A stretch of 41,030 nt of DNA. Source: a bacterium (GTDB lineage: Bacteria; UBP14; UBA6098). The notes under the pieces are model-generated. The model did no database searches. It was not told the origin of the DNA and saw only the letters and a program-made list of their open reading frames with translations. Shown in pieces: positions 1 through 8,244 of this stretch (position 1 is its first letter; the number at the start of each line of letters is the position of its first letter). The stretch lies in the NCBI GenBank assembly GCA_023145965.1, contig JAGLDC010000050.1:1-41030 (forward strand). Direction: 5' to 3'. Made by a program: the position numbers and the translations under genes.

Positions 1-1847
1 GGAGTATTATGCTCGTTTCCTAGACCGAAAACCTCACCTATGTTGCATTTCATCGAAGTTTCGACACCGAATATATTAGCATCCTGAATATTCATGAACT
101 TAACCTGATTACCCAAAAAAGGAATGGGTTCTATCATATCCTTATACCAAGTATTGAAGATTGCGACATCGATCATTTGACTGTGAGATATCCAATTGAT
201 TCCACCCTCGGCACTATATGCCTGCTCTGCTTTCAAGGTAGGATTTGGCCGAACTTTTAAAATACCACCGGCATTCATTTCCGTAAAAAGTTCGGCCATG
301 GTAGGCATTCTAAAACCTGTTCCAAAATTCGACCTCGCAGCAAAATTCTCGGAAATATGATAAACAACCCCGATCTTTGGATTCAATTGAGCATAAACCT
401 CACCATCATAATCGTCAGCAACGTTTACACGGAATACATCGCCTCTTAAACCTATGGTTGCAACCAAAGGATTGAAGGTGTTGATCTCATCCTGAAGATA
501 TAATGCTCCGCCAAATCCGCTGTGTTTCCCAAAAATAGTGGCATCGATAATTATCAAGTTAAAATCTCCACCTGTTGTGAAACGATGATCATCGGAAGGG
601 ACAAAAGTATATTGCACATCGGCCCCTGCTTTGTTTGACTCACTTCGATGATGATCGTAACCGCCGTTACCATCGTAAAGATAATCTACCCAATTGTTAT
701 AATTTGTATAACCTTTTACAATCCAAACCTGCTTTCCCCCGTTCGAGTTGCCCGAATATATCACATTTCCATTTATTTTAGAGGACCACACTCTATCGTC
801 TTCTTTTCCCGGATCCACCATAAGAGCGTTTTTTTGGCTAAACCATTCAAGACCGCAACCTCGATCCTCATATGCAATATTCGTCATAAAACTCAAATTA
901 TTGGAATTCCCAATCCTCTTAGTAGCCTTTCCGAAAAACGACCCTCGATAAAAATAGTCCGCCTGACGGAAACTTTCATCTTGCTTCTCTTCGATAGAAA
1001 AAAGAAAACCCCAGTCTTTTATCTGACGAGTATGTTCAATACCAAGGCGATGAAAAAGCCTTGTATCTTGCGTCCATTCCCACTCCTCATATGCTGGTTT
1101 ATCCCAAGCCCCAATCTCAGTTGTTATACGATAAGTCGATTTTTCTTCGGGTTTACGGGTAATAATGTTTATTACGCCCCCCATTGCATCTGAGCCATAA
1201 AGCGCGCTACCGGCAGATTTCACAACCTCCAGTTGTTCAATCTGGCCTATAGGCATGGAATCCCATTTAATCTCACCTGTATCACCTGCAGACATTGGAA
1301 CACCATCTATCATCACCAAGACACGCGTGCCTGCCCCGTGTACAAATCCCGACGAATTACGAATTGATATTTGGGATTTATTCATCGAAACCCCTCCAAT
1401 AAATCTCATTGCTTCATCGGCTGAAAGAAAATTCCGCTCGGCAATTTGCTCAGCTTCGATAACACTTGTAGTCACAGGGCTATCCTGAAGCTTCTGTCTC
1501 GTTCTGCTAGCGGTAACAATAACTGGCTGAGATTGATAAGCCTTTGGAAGAAGGCTGAAAGTAATTTCCTGATCTGCAACAACAGTGACATCCTGACTGG
1601 TCGTTTCATATCCAATCATTGAGACTGTAAACTCGAAGGTTCCCGAGGGTAAATCACTAATATTATATTCGCCAGCAAGATTTGTTGAAGCACCTTTTCC
1701 TATACCGGCAACCACTATATTAGCACCAGGCAGCCCCTTCCCCTTTTCGTCCACTATTTTCCCGTTTATCTTATGGGTTGTAGCGGCAAAACTGGTTAAG
1801 CCGATCAATAAACCAAGACAGACTGTTAATACAAGTCTCTTACTCAT
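1..1847 (-). CDS. TonB-dependent outer-membrane receptor, C-terminus cut by window edge
   Basis: Outer-membrane beta-barrel receptor for energised uptake of a substrate that cannot be told from the sequence. About 615 residues are visible and the frame is open throughout. A signal peptide (residues 1-21, MSKRLVLTVCLGLLIG...) is followed by a carboxypeptidase-regulatory-like Ig domain (about 25-105, with KINGKIVDEKGKGLPGANI), then VIVTASRTRQ and the plug domain, which ends near residues 217-230 with YGSDAMGGVINIITR. The rest is alternating barrel strands. The start is supported by GGAGGT seven bases upstream. The regulatory domain ahead of the plug is typical of receptors in Bacteroidetes and relatives. 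It lies 13 bp after the small secreted protein at 1861-2385 and is probably co-transcribed with it. The barrel C-terminus lies outside the window. Confidence 0.93.
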   Translation of the reverse strand, partial: MSKRLVLTVCLGLLIGLTSFAATTHKINGKIVDEKGKGLPGANIVVAGIGKGASTNLAGEYNISDLPSGTFEFTVSMIGYETTSQDVTVVADQEITFSLLPKAYQSQPVIVTASRTRQKLQDSPVTTSVIEAEQIAERNFLSADEAMRFIGGVSMNKSQISIRNSSGFVHGAGTRVLVMIDGVPMSAGDTGEIKWDSMPIGQIEQLEVVKSAGSALYGSDAMGGVINIITRKPEEKSTYRITTEIGAWDKPAYEEWEWTQDTRLFHRLGIEHTRQIKDWGFLFSIEEKQDESFRQADYFYRGSFFGKATKRIGNSNNLSFMTNIAYEDRGCGLEWFSQKNALMVDPGKEDDRVWSSKINGNVIYSGNSNGGKQVWIVKGYTNYNNWVDYLYDGNGGYDHHRSESNKAGADVQYTFVPSDDHRFTTGGDFNLIIIDATIFGKHSGFGGALYLQDEINTFNPLVATIGLRGDVFRVNVADDYDGEVYAQLNPKIGVVYHISENFAARSNFGTGFRMPTMAELFTEMNAGGILKVRPNPTLKAEQAYSAEGGINWISHSQMIDVAIFNTWYKDMIEPIPFLGNQVKFMNIQDANIFGVETSMKCNIGEVFGLGNEHNT

Positions 1848-1860
1848 AATTGACCTCCGT

Positions 1861-2385
1861 TTAGCGGCTTTCAAGATGGAAATAACCCGGGTTGCCGATT
1901 CCCTGGTATGGCGTTGTAAAATCGACTAACATGCGTATTTTAGGTTTCGAAGATTCTCCTATTTCGAGAGAACCCAACTTGTTTGGATCTTCTTCATCTA
2001 TGTATTCTGTCGCCAGATTCCTCCAACCAAGCCCATTTTCCGGATCGTTGAGAGCTGCGCTATCTAAAATAGCCACAAATGTCCAATTATAGGAACCTTG
2101 ATTCAATTCAATTTCGAAATGAACCGAATCTGTCCTCGCCGAAACATCACTCTCAGGAATTTGGTAAAAACCTTTTAGCAAGTTTGGATCTAGAACCAAC
2201 TCATCAGGTTTTTCATCGACGATGACAATAAAACACATAATTGCCTGCTCCGGCCATTCGCCGTTAAAAATAAGATCGCCTTCGACTGCCGTATATCTCG
2301 GCGCAAGGCCGTATTCACAGTTACTACCCAAAAGGAATAGCCCTGCAACAACCATAAACGCTAATATCCATACCCTATTTCTCAT
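1861..2385 (-). CDS. Small secreted protein of unknown function upstream of TonB receptor
   Basis: 174 residues. I do not recognise a family. The N-terminus is a clear export signal (MRNRVWILAFMVVAGLFLLG) followed by SNCEYG. A cysteine just after the hydrophobic core suggests a lipoprotein, but Asn at the -1 position is not a canonical lipobox, so lipidation is uncertain. The mature part is acidic, probably beta-rich, with no catalytic motif that I can see. The start has GGAGGT at the right distance. It is the first gene after a good promoter (2443-2471), and the TonB receptor starts 13 bp after its stop. It could be a surface or periplasmic accessory of that receptor; this is inference from position only. 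Confidence 0.8.
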   Translation of the reverse strand: MRNRVWILAFMVVAGLFLLGSNCEYGLAPRYTAVEGDLIFNGEWPEQAIMCFIVIVDEKPDELVLDPNLLKGFYQIPESDVSARTDSVHFEIELNQGSYNWTFVAILDSAALNDPENGLGWRNLATEYIDEEDPNKLGSLEIGESSKPKIRMLVDFTTPYQGIGNPGYFHLESR

Positions 2386-2442
2386 TTATTTACCTCCGAA
2401 GTTTAAATAAAACTCTTCTTCGGCGACACACTGTATTTGTTA

Positions 2443-2471
2443 AATCTAAATACGATACGAATAGATGTCAA
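2443..2471 (-). promoter_or_regulatory. Promoter of the secreted protein / TonB receptor pair
   Basis: Read on the minus strand: -35 TTGACA (2466-2471), 17-bp spacer, -10 TAGATT (2443-2448). This leaves a leader of about 50 bases before the start at 2385. Confidence 0.6.
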
Positions 2472-2502
2472 GCGCTATAATATAGACTATTAGAATATGA
2501 TA

Positions 2503-2521
2503 CTATTACATTATGTAATAG
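2503..2521. repeat. Perfect 8-bp inverted repeat upstream of the receptor promoter
   Basis: CTATTACA-TTA-TGTAATAG, about 30 bp upstream of the -35 box at 2466-2471. It could be an activator or repressor site for the receptor operon. It lacks the G+C stem and T-tract expected of a terminator for the gene ending at 2573. Confidence 0.45.
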
Positions 2522-2572
2522 CTATTAATAAAGCGCCTCAAGAACACAATCTATAGAACTTTTTTGTAGCAA

Positions 2573-3499
2573 TTATTTCTGAACGGGAATATCAGATTCT
2601 GTAATAAGGTGATAGGTCACTTTCTGTTCTTGATAATATGAGAAACTGTTCTCCTCTTGAGTCGATTCATCGACACTAGTTATTGTGAAATCCAAAATCC
2701 AATTAAACATTGAATAAATAGGATAACCTGCCTTAAAATCGAAATAAACTGTTCCGTTACCCTCTCCACGACCTTCGTTATAATAGTGGTATGTTGTCCC
2801 CTCGTTGTCGACAGTTCCTTCGCCGGTATTGTCGATGATGATCTTAATCTTGCACTTTACACATGGATGGCCATCCTTCTCGACAAAATCTTGCACCGTA
2901 TAGATCTTCTTGGTCATCTGGTGCATATCCCCCTCTTTGGTATTAACATCCATTGCGTTTTCTCGCACCCATTCGGACCCGATTTTCAATAGTTCTTGCG
3001 GAAAGTGGTCGAAGAAAATCGATGCGTAATTACTAGCCATCATTTCTCCACGATCGACTCCGGATTCATCCCTTTCAAGGTCTTCCAGGCCGAACCATCC
3101 GATAAGCTTGCCATCAGTGTCAACAATTATAGATAATTCTTGCCCAATAATATCATCTTCCTCTCGCTGAGGCTGATACATCCCATTCTGAAATATACCT
3201 GTTTCGCTCCCAAGGAATTTATATGTAACCCCTGTTATTTCATTCTCAACAGAATCGACTGTAAAGGATTCCCAACTTGTCGTTTTCGACAGAGTGCTTT
3301 GATGATAACCCTGTTCGGTGAATTCGGTAAGATTATCTGCATTTGAGCGATAAAAAACCTTTTGGCCTTGGGCAGGTTTATAAGAAACTGGGATGCCCTT
3401 CTCGAGATAATCGCCAATAAGCTTCTTCTCCCCACCGCAACCAAAAACCAGAAGTGCGACAATAACGCAAATCAAACCTAATATAATACCTTTTCTCAT
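2573..3499 (-). CDS. Lipoprotein, DUF6263-like, function unknown
   Basis: 308 residues. The N-terminal hydrophobic segment ends in a good lipobox (LLVFGC, then GGEKK), so this is very likely a lipidated periplasmic or outer-membrane-facing protein. The body contains long beta-strand-like stretches, a mid-protein segment with PQELLKIGSEW and a C-terminal part rich in Gly, Thr and Tyr. The overall layout resembles lipoproteins annotated as DUF6263, but I cannot confirm that without a profile search. The start has GAGGG upstream. It follows the outer-membrane-like gene at 3532 by 32 bp with no visible terminator between, so it may be the last gene of the fatty-acid operon transcript. Confidence 0.82.
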   Translation of the reverse strand: MRKGIILGLICVIVALLVFGCGGEKKLIGDYLEKGIPVSYKPAQGQKVFYRSNADNLTEFTEQGYHQSTLSKTTSWESFTVDSVENEITGVTYKFLGSETGIFQNGMYQPQREEDDIIGQELSIIVDTDGKLIGWFGLEDLERDESGVDRGEMMASNYASIFFDHFPQELLKIGSEWVRENAMDVNTKEGDMHQMTKKIYTVQDFVEKDGHPCVKCKIKIIIDNTGEGTVDNEGTTYHYYNEGRGEGNGTVYFDFKAGYPIYSMFNWILDFTITSVDESTQEENSFSYYQEQKVTYHLITESDIPVQK

Positions 3500-3531
3500 T
3501 TTCCCTCGTATTCTTTAGTGTTACTATTTTT

Positions 3532-4134
3532 TTATATCATAATACCGACACAAAATACATGATCGAGATTCTCGGAAACACCGAAAAATTCATACCCCAC
3601 AAAAAACCTTTTAAAACTAAGAACAATTTTTGGTTTAATATAAAACTCTATATCCGTCGGCGTTTCACTAATGCTATATATTGGAGGCGGATCGAAATCT
3701 TTCTTCACTTCATCGTAAGCAGATATATTTATTAATATGCCACCATTCGCAAATGTCGAAATCGAAAAGACCTCGTTCAACTCAAGCCTATATCTAACAG
3801 ATGGCCCGAGAAATAAATTAATATCTGTTCCATTTTTATACCATACATCATAAAGCAATGTATCTTCAGGCTCTGGACTATTCTTTAGATTTAATGTATC
3901 GGACCAACTCGAGATTATCATTATCCCTGCGCCAAAACCTAATCTACCGTTCTCTCCTATAACAGGAAAATCGATACTTCCACCCACACCCATAGGACTG
4001 ATATCATGTGCAACACTATTGCCATATTTGAATTCTGCAAAAATCGAAAAATTTCGCTCTACGGCGAATAAGTTCGTGGAGAAAATGGATATTACGAATA
4101 TTAAAATTAATAATACTAGCTTAAACTTAATCAT
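3532..4134 (-). CDS. Predicted small outer-membrane beta-barrel protein
   Basis: 200 residues with a signal peptide (about 1-24, MIKFKLVLLILIFVISIFS...FAVE) and a body of alternating polar/hydrophobic strands with Gly and aromatic residues (RLGFGAGIMIISSW, FLGPSVRYRLEL, FVGYEFFGVSE). This is typical of an 8-10 strand outer-membrane barrel of the OmpW/porin-like kind. No specific family is recognised. Its ATG overlaps the fabD stop (ATGA, 4131-4134), so translation is probably coupled to fabD. That ties an envelope protein to membrane-lipid synthesis genes, but the functional link is inference. Confidence 0.78.
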   Translation of the reverse strand: MIKFKLVLLILIFVISIFSTNLFAVERNFSIFAEFKYGNSVAHDISPMGVGGSIDFPVIGENGRLGFGAGIMIISSWSDTLNLKNSPEPEDTLLYDVWYKNGTDINLFLGPSVRYRLELNEVFSISTFANGGILINISAYDEVKKDFDPPPIYSISETPTDIEFYIKPKIVLSFKRFFVGYEFFGVSENLDHVFCVGIMI

Positions 4135-5036
4135 ACTAAATAATCTTTCAATGATTGGACATTAGATATTCCGCTTAAATTCACTCCCCTGAGTATCCTT
4201 TTGATTAGCCCACGAAGCACCTTGCCTGGACCCGCTTCTACAAATTGGTCGAATCCTCTTCTCGACATCGAATTCACCAATTTAATCCATTGGACCGGGC
4301 TTGATATCTGTTCGACTAAAAGCCGCCTTATCCGATCGGGATCGCTTTCCTCTTCGCCGGACACATTACTATAATAGCTGACTTTCGGTTCGTCAAACTT
4401 TATTTTTTTAAATAAATCTTCCATTGTATTTCGCGTTTCGCTCATCAGAGGCGAATGAAACGCCCCAGACACAGGCAAACGAACAACTCTTTTTGCACCA
4501 CTATCGATAAGTTTTTGCTTTGTTTTATCGAGCATCGACTCCTCGCCCGAAAGAACAATCTGCCCCGGGGCGTTATAGTTTGCCACTATTATTATGCCTT
4601 TATCACTTATTTCATCGACAACACGCTGTGCGGCCTTTTCGTCAATGCCCAACGAAGCTAACATTCCACCTTTTTTTGCGTGAGACATCGAGCGCCCTCG
4701 CTCGATAACACAATTAAGCGCATCCTCGAAAGAGAGGACATTGGCGGCATAAAGCGCAGAGTATTCTCCAAGTGAATGCCCCGCTACGCCCTCGAAAGAT
4801 CCACTCACCCCGGGACACGCGAGTATCCCTGCACTTAAAATAAAAAGGCAAGGTTGTGTGTTTTCTGTTTTGGAGAGTTTATCGTTATCGGTTTCAAAGC
4901 AAATATTGGCCCAATCCTTGCCGGATATCTCCCTAGCTTTTGAAAATATTTCTTTAAACTCCGGAACCGTTTCGTAAAGTTCCTTTCCCATACCCTTTTG
5001 TTGGCTTCCCTGTCCGGGAAAAACGAAAGCTCTCAT
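4131..5036 (-). CDS. fabD: Malonyl-CoA:ACP transacylase FabD
   Basis: Transfers the malonyl group from CoA to acyl carrier protein, supplying the extender unit for fatty acid synthesis. 301 residues, the usual length. The N-terminus FVFPGQGSQQKGMG is the family signature. The nucleophile Ser88 sits in GHSLGE (86-91), and the catalytic His194 in SGAFHSPLM (190-198). GGAAGA precedes the ATG. It is 9 bp downstream of fabH in the conserved order plsX-fabH-fabD. Its stop overlaps the next start by 4 bases. Confidence 0.97.
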   Translation of the reverse strand: MRAFVFPGQGSQQKGMGKELYETVPEFKEIFSKAREISGKDWANICFETDNDKLSKTENTQPCLFILSAGILACPGVSGSFEGVAGHSLGEYSALYAANVLSFEDALNCVIERGRSMSHAKKGGMLASLGIDEKAAQRVVDEISDKGIIIVANYNAPGQIVLSGEESMLDKTKQKLIDSGAKRVVRLPVSGAFHSPLMSETRNTMEDLFKKIKFDEPKVSYYSNVSGEEESDPDRIRRLLVEQISSPVQWIKLVNSMSRRGFDQFVEAGPGKVLRGLIKRILRGVNLSGISNVQSLKDYLV

Positions 5037-5045
5037 TTTATCTTC

Positions 5046-6029
5046 CTAGGCTCTAAAAACAACACTGCCCCAGGTGAATCCAGCACCGAAAGCAACCAGT
5101 AGAACAGTTTGACCCGGCTTAATTCTCCCAGATGAAAAAGCCTCATCGAGTGCAATTGGAACACTTGACGCGCTAGTATTACCATATTTATCAAGAGTAA
5201 TAACAACCTTATCCATGGGCATTTTAAGGCGCTTAGCCGTGAATTCGATAATCCTAATATTAGCCTGATGCGGAATCAGCCAGTCCAATTCGGAGATTTC
5301 CAATCCCGCAGATTTAAGCCCCTCTAAACTAGCTTCTTCCATAGCTCGGACTGCCGCTTTAAATGTCTCATTACCAAGCATTTTTATTGTATGGAGATTC
5401 TCCTTAACGGTCTTCTCGCTAGCAGGGAGCCTGCTTCCTCCAGCAGGCATCTCCAAAAGTTTAGCAAAAGTGCCATCGGCAGATAAGAAACTTCCCATAA
5501 GACCGGAAGGATCATCATCCTCAGTTCGGCCTAAAATAGCCGCGCCAGCACCATCTCCAAAAAGCACACAGGTTCCCCTATCATCCCAATTTGTTATCTT
5601 ACTGAGAACTTCAACACCAACAACGAGGATATTTTTGAATCCTTTTGTTCTGATGAGTGAGTCTGCAATTACTAGAGAATATACGAAACCTGTGCATCCA
5701 GCTGAGAGATCGAAACAAGGTATGCGCCTGCAACCCAGTTTTTTCTGGAGTATGCATGCCGTGCTGGGAAAAAACATATCGGGAGTTATAGTCCCAATAA
5801 TAATTGCATCTATGTCTTGCGGAGATAGATGCGCGCGTTCGAGCGCTCTTTCTATGGCTGGCATAGTAAGAGTCGAGGCAGAATCATCGGAAGAAGCTAT
5901 GCGTCTTTCTCTAATTCCTGATCGACTAACAATCCACTCGTCTGTTGTATCTACTATTTTCTCCAGATCGGCATTAGTCAATACTCGATCCGGTAGATTC
6001 GATCCGGTCCCCAATATCTTCGTTTTCAT
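5046..6029 (-). CDS. fabH: 3-oxoacyl-ACP synthase III FabH
   Basis: Condenses acetyl-CoA (or another short acyl-CoA) with malonyl-ACP to start fatty acid chains. 327 residues. The Cys-His-Asn triad is complete: Cys112 in DLSAGCTGF, His254 in WLIPHQANIRI and Asn284 in YGNTSASS. The N-terminus MKTKILGTGSNLPDRVLTN matches the family start, and GAGGAAAG lies just upstream of the ATG, so this start is secure even though it lies 56 bases inside plsX. Confidence 0.97.
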   Translation of the reverse strand: MKTKILGTGSNLPDRVLTNADLEKIVDTTDEWIVSRSGIRERRIASSDDSASTLTMPAIERALERAHLSPQDIDAIIIGTITPDMFFPSTACILQKKLGCRRIPCFDLSAGCTGFVYSLVIADSLIRTKGFKNILVVGVEVLSKITNWDDRGTCVLFGDGAGAAILGRTEDDDPSGLMGSFLSADGTFAKLLEMPAGGSRLPASEKTVKENLHTIKMLGNETFKAAVRAMEEASLEGLKSAGLEISELDWLIPHQANIRIIEFTAKRLKMPMDKVVITLDKYGNTSASSVPIALDEAFSSGRIKPGQTVLLVAFGAGFTWGSVVFRA

Positions 6030-7101
6030 CTTTCCTCACCTTTCCTTTAATGTAATCCTCGATTACTCCGGCAATATCAGCGAAAGCCATCACAGATGCC
6101 AGCGATATTGCGTTGGTTACAGCTGCGATCGAGGATTTTCCATGCCCTATAACAATATTGCCCTTAATACCGAGTAGAGGTGCTCCTCCATATTCTGCAT
6201 AATCGAATTCCTTCATAATTTTGCGGAAATGGCCTTTAATAAGCAAGCCACGGGCGAGTGTAAAGAGGTTGTTTCTCCGTCCTTTTTTAGCTATGGATTT
6301 GAAAAACCCCATGCTACCCTCACCGAATTTAAGAAGGACATTACCAGCGAATCCATCGGTAACAATAACATCAGCTTCGCCGGTAAGTATAGCTCCTCCC
6401 TCGACATTGCCGATAAAATCCAAATTGCTTTCCCTCAAGAGCTTATTTGTTGCTTTTGTAAGAGTATTACCTTTGGAATCCTCTTCGCCCACAGATAACA
6501 ATGCCACCTTAGGATTTGATCTATCGAGAACTTCTTTGGCGTAAAGTGAGGCCATCTGTCCGAAGCGAAGCAAATTTATAGGTTTGCAGTCAACATTGGC
6601 ACCGATATCTACAACGAGCGTGGGTCTTCCTTCGATTGTGGGAAAAAGAGTCATAAGTGCTGGTCGCTCAACACCGGGAATCCTGCCAATTTTTACCAGT
6701 GCGGAAGCCATTACAGCTCCTGTGTTGCCCATACTAACGAAACCGTCGGCTTCTCCTGTGGCGACGAGATCAACGCCCATCATTATACTGCAATTTGGTC
6801 TTCTTAACGCAGCCGTTGGGCTTTCGTCCATACCAAAAGCATCATCGGAGTTTAGAATCTCGATTTCTTCTGGGAGAAATTTATTGCCGAGCTTCTCAGT
6901 AAGTTCATCTTTCTTACCAATAAGTAAGATTTTTAGGTTCTCTTGCTCGGCAACAGCATTAAGGGCGCCTTCCAATGTGACTTCTGTCCCATGGTCGCCG
7001 CCCATAGCATCTAGAGCGATAACAATAGGTTTCTCGCGTGAGGCAACCTCTCTCGCCCATCGATAGGCAAATTTCTTTGTATAATAGGACCAGCGCCCCA
7101 T
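5974..7101 (-). CDS. plsX: Phosphate acyltransferase PlsX
   Basis: Makes acyl-phosphate from acyl-ACP for the PlsX/PlsY route to phosphatidic acid. 375 residues, somewhat long for the family (about 330-350). The conserved ALDAMGGDHG begins near residue 29, whereas most PlsX proteins start almost at this motif; the first 24 or so residues (MGRWSYYTKKF...) are an extension. No alternative ATG/GTG/TTG lies in frame between. Other family motifs are present (SPTAALRRP, VSMGNTGA, VDIGANVDC). The C-terminal tail (KGKVRKDENEDIGDR...) overlaps the first 56 bases of fabH. rpmF ends 17 bp upstream. Confidence 0.95.
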   Translation of the reverse strand: MGRWSYYTKKFAYRWAREVASREKPIVIALDAMGGDHGTEVTLEGALNAVAEQENLKILLIGKKDELTEKLGNKFLPEEIEILNSDDAFGMDESPTAALRRPNCSIMMGVDLVATGEADGFVSMGNTGAVMASALVKIGRIPGVERPALMTLFPTIEGRPTLVVDIGANVDCKPINLLRFGQMASLYAKEVLDRSNPKVALLSVGEEDSKGNTLTKATNKLLRESNLDFIGNVEGGAILTGEADVIVTDGFAGNVLLKFGEGSMGFFKSIAKKGRRNNLFTLARGLLIKGHFRKIMKEFDYAEYGGAPLLGIKGNIVIGHGKSSIAAVTNAISLASVMAFADIAGVIEDYIKGKVRKDENEDIGDRIESTGSSID

Positions 7102-7118
7102 TGCGCCCTAAACTTGGC

Positions 7119-7301
7119 CTAGGTTGATTTAACAGAAACGGCTATTCGCCCTGAATAATAACCGCAACTCGGGCAAGCCCTATGAGAAAGGGTTGGCGCC
7201 TTACATTGCGGACACTCGATAACATTCGGCATCTTGGCTTTCTGATGAGTGCGCCTTTTGGCTTTACGGGTCTTTCCTGTTCGATGCTTTGGCAGTGCCA
7301 T
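7119..7301 (-). CDS. rpmF: 50S ribosomal protein L32
   Basis: 60 residues. The basic N-terminus MALPKHRTGKTRKAKRR is the L32 signature. Four cysteines in two CxxC pairs (Cys30/33, Cys43/46) form the zinc-binding version of the protein. It sits between yceD (10 bp upstream) and plsX, the arrangement seen in very many bacteria where ribosome and membrane-lipid synthesis genes share a transcript. Confidence 0.97.
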   Translation of the reverse strand: MALPKHRTGKTRKAKRRTHQKAKMPNVIECPQCKAPTLSHRACPSCGYYSGRIAVSVKST

Positions 7302-7311
7302 GATTATCCTT

Positions 7312-7806
7312 TCAATTATTATTCTTAACTTTATTAAGTTTTTCCCATCTAGGATCGATTATATTATTTTTTTCTTCATTGAATTCTATCCCAACACAAT
7401 TTTCGTCACAAATTGGAATTCGGGGGATATCGAATACTATTTCTTCTCGTATCCTCTCGCGTAGGTCTATTAAACCGTTCGTTTCATCTAAAAATGCAAA
7501 ATCTTCGTCCAAAAAATTAGCGAAACGAGACGCACCTCTTTCAACTTTCATCTGCAATTCAAATTTAGATTCCACCTTATATCTGAATTTTTTTAAACAT
7601 CGCGCACAAATAAGTTCGACGCTTGTTTCTATTTCTGCATTGCCAGATATCATTCTGCCGAATCTTGATAATAAAATAATAATCAAGATTCTTTCCTTAA
7701 ACTCGACATCGACAAATTCGAGATCGAGATCCTCTGGCAAAACGGAAACTTCCATCCGCGTTTCGCCTTCTAAAATGTCAAATACTGGAATTCTCAAGTT
7801 AAACAT
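7312..7806 (-). CDS. yceD: DUF177/YceD family protein (23S rRNA accumulation)
   Basis: 164 residues. The DUF177 core has CARCLKKF (Cys67 and Cys70) and a later CDENC (Cys133, Cys137), probably one metal site. Family members are linked to large-subunit rRNA accumulation and nearly always precede rpmF, as here. No Shine-Dalgarno site precedes the ATG. The -10 box of the best promoter ends only 8 bases upstream, so the mRNA is probably leaderless or has a 1-3 base leader. The N-terminus MFNLRIPVFDILEGET looks like a natural family start. Confidence 0.9.
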   Translation of the reverse strand: MFNLRIPVFDILEGETRMEVSVLPEDLDLEFVDVEFKERILIIILLSRFGRMISGNAEIETSVELICARCLKKFRYKVESKFELQMKVERGASRFANFLDEDFAFLDETNGLIDLRERIREEIVFDIPRIPICDENCVGIEFNEEKNNIIDPRWEKLNKVKNNN

Positions 7807-7814
7807 TTCGGGAA

Positions 7815-7843
7815 ATTATAATTATACTGTATCGATAGGTCAA
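7815..7843 (-). promoter_or_regulatory. Promoter of the yceD-rpmF-plsX-fabH-fabD operon
   Basis: Minus strand: -35 TTGACC (7838-7843), 17-bp spacer, -10 TATAAT (7815-7820). A second TATAAT (7821-7826) lies directly upstream but with only 11 bp of spacing. The expected start point falls within a few bases of the yceD ATG (7806). Confidence 0.65.
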
Positions 7844-7871
7844 GAAGAAATTTCTCTGTTTAAATTTATGT

Positions 7872-8243
7872 CTATATTTTCATCTTATCTTTTTGTGTTA
7901 TTACTCCAATAAAATATAGTATTATTGTAATAACACAAAGGGCAATAATAGGCCCACCCATCTTCCAAAAACCAGGTCCAGAGGACATATACCAGACCCC
8001 TACTTTCCTTAACAATTGGATTAAAAGGGATGCTCCAACACCTATAAGAAGATATTTAAAAATATGCCTTCCCACAGGCTCAAACGCTAATACTCCAGTA
8101 AGAATAATGAGAATATCGATAATAAACCTTCGAATTTCCATTGATACTTGTGATTGTAAAAGAACCTCGACCACACCTACCCATATCGCTGAAATAACAA
8201 ACTGAAGCCAATATATTCTAACATTTCGTCTGCTTTTTCTCAT
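7872..8243 (-). CDS. Small four-helix membrane protein, function unknown
   Basis: 123 residues. I do not recognise a family. Four hydrophobic segments are visible (about 12-30, 40-57, 62-80 and 95-115), with a basic N-terminus (MRKSRRNVR) and a basic C-terminus (TQKDKMKI), which suggests both ends are cytoplasmic. The ATG lies one base after the dnaJ stop and has no clear Shine-Dalgarno site, so translation is likely by coupling or re-initiation. It would therefore be made with the chaperone operon. Any link to heat stress is inference from position. Confidence 0.75.
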   Translation of the reverse strand: MRKSRRNVRIYWLQFVISAIWVGVVEVLLQSQVSMEIRRFIIDILIILTGVLAFEPVGRHIFKYLLIGVGASLLIQLLRKVGVWYMSSGPGFWKMGGPIIALCVITIILYFIGVITQKDKMKI

Positions 8244-8244
8244 A

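Noticed and set aside
648-1193. Open frame on the plus strand across the TonB receptor
   Set aside because: It lies wholly inside the receptor gene, which is open over 615 codons with signature motifs; this frame has no recognisable domain or ribosome site.
8-1847. Possible frameshift in the TonB receptor
   Set aside because: Read codon by codon from the start to the window edge, the frame holds no stop.
5470-6177. 235-codon plus-strand open frame over fabH and plsX
   Set aside because: Antisense shadow of two genes with complete catalytic motifs.
7379-7912. 177-codon plus-strand open frame over yceD
   Set aside because: Shadow of the DUF177 gene; Ser-rich, without domain features.
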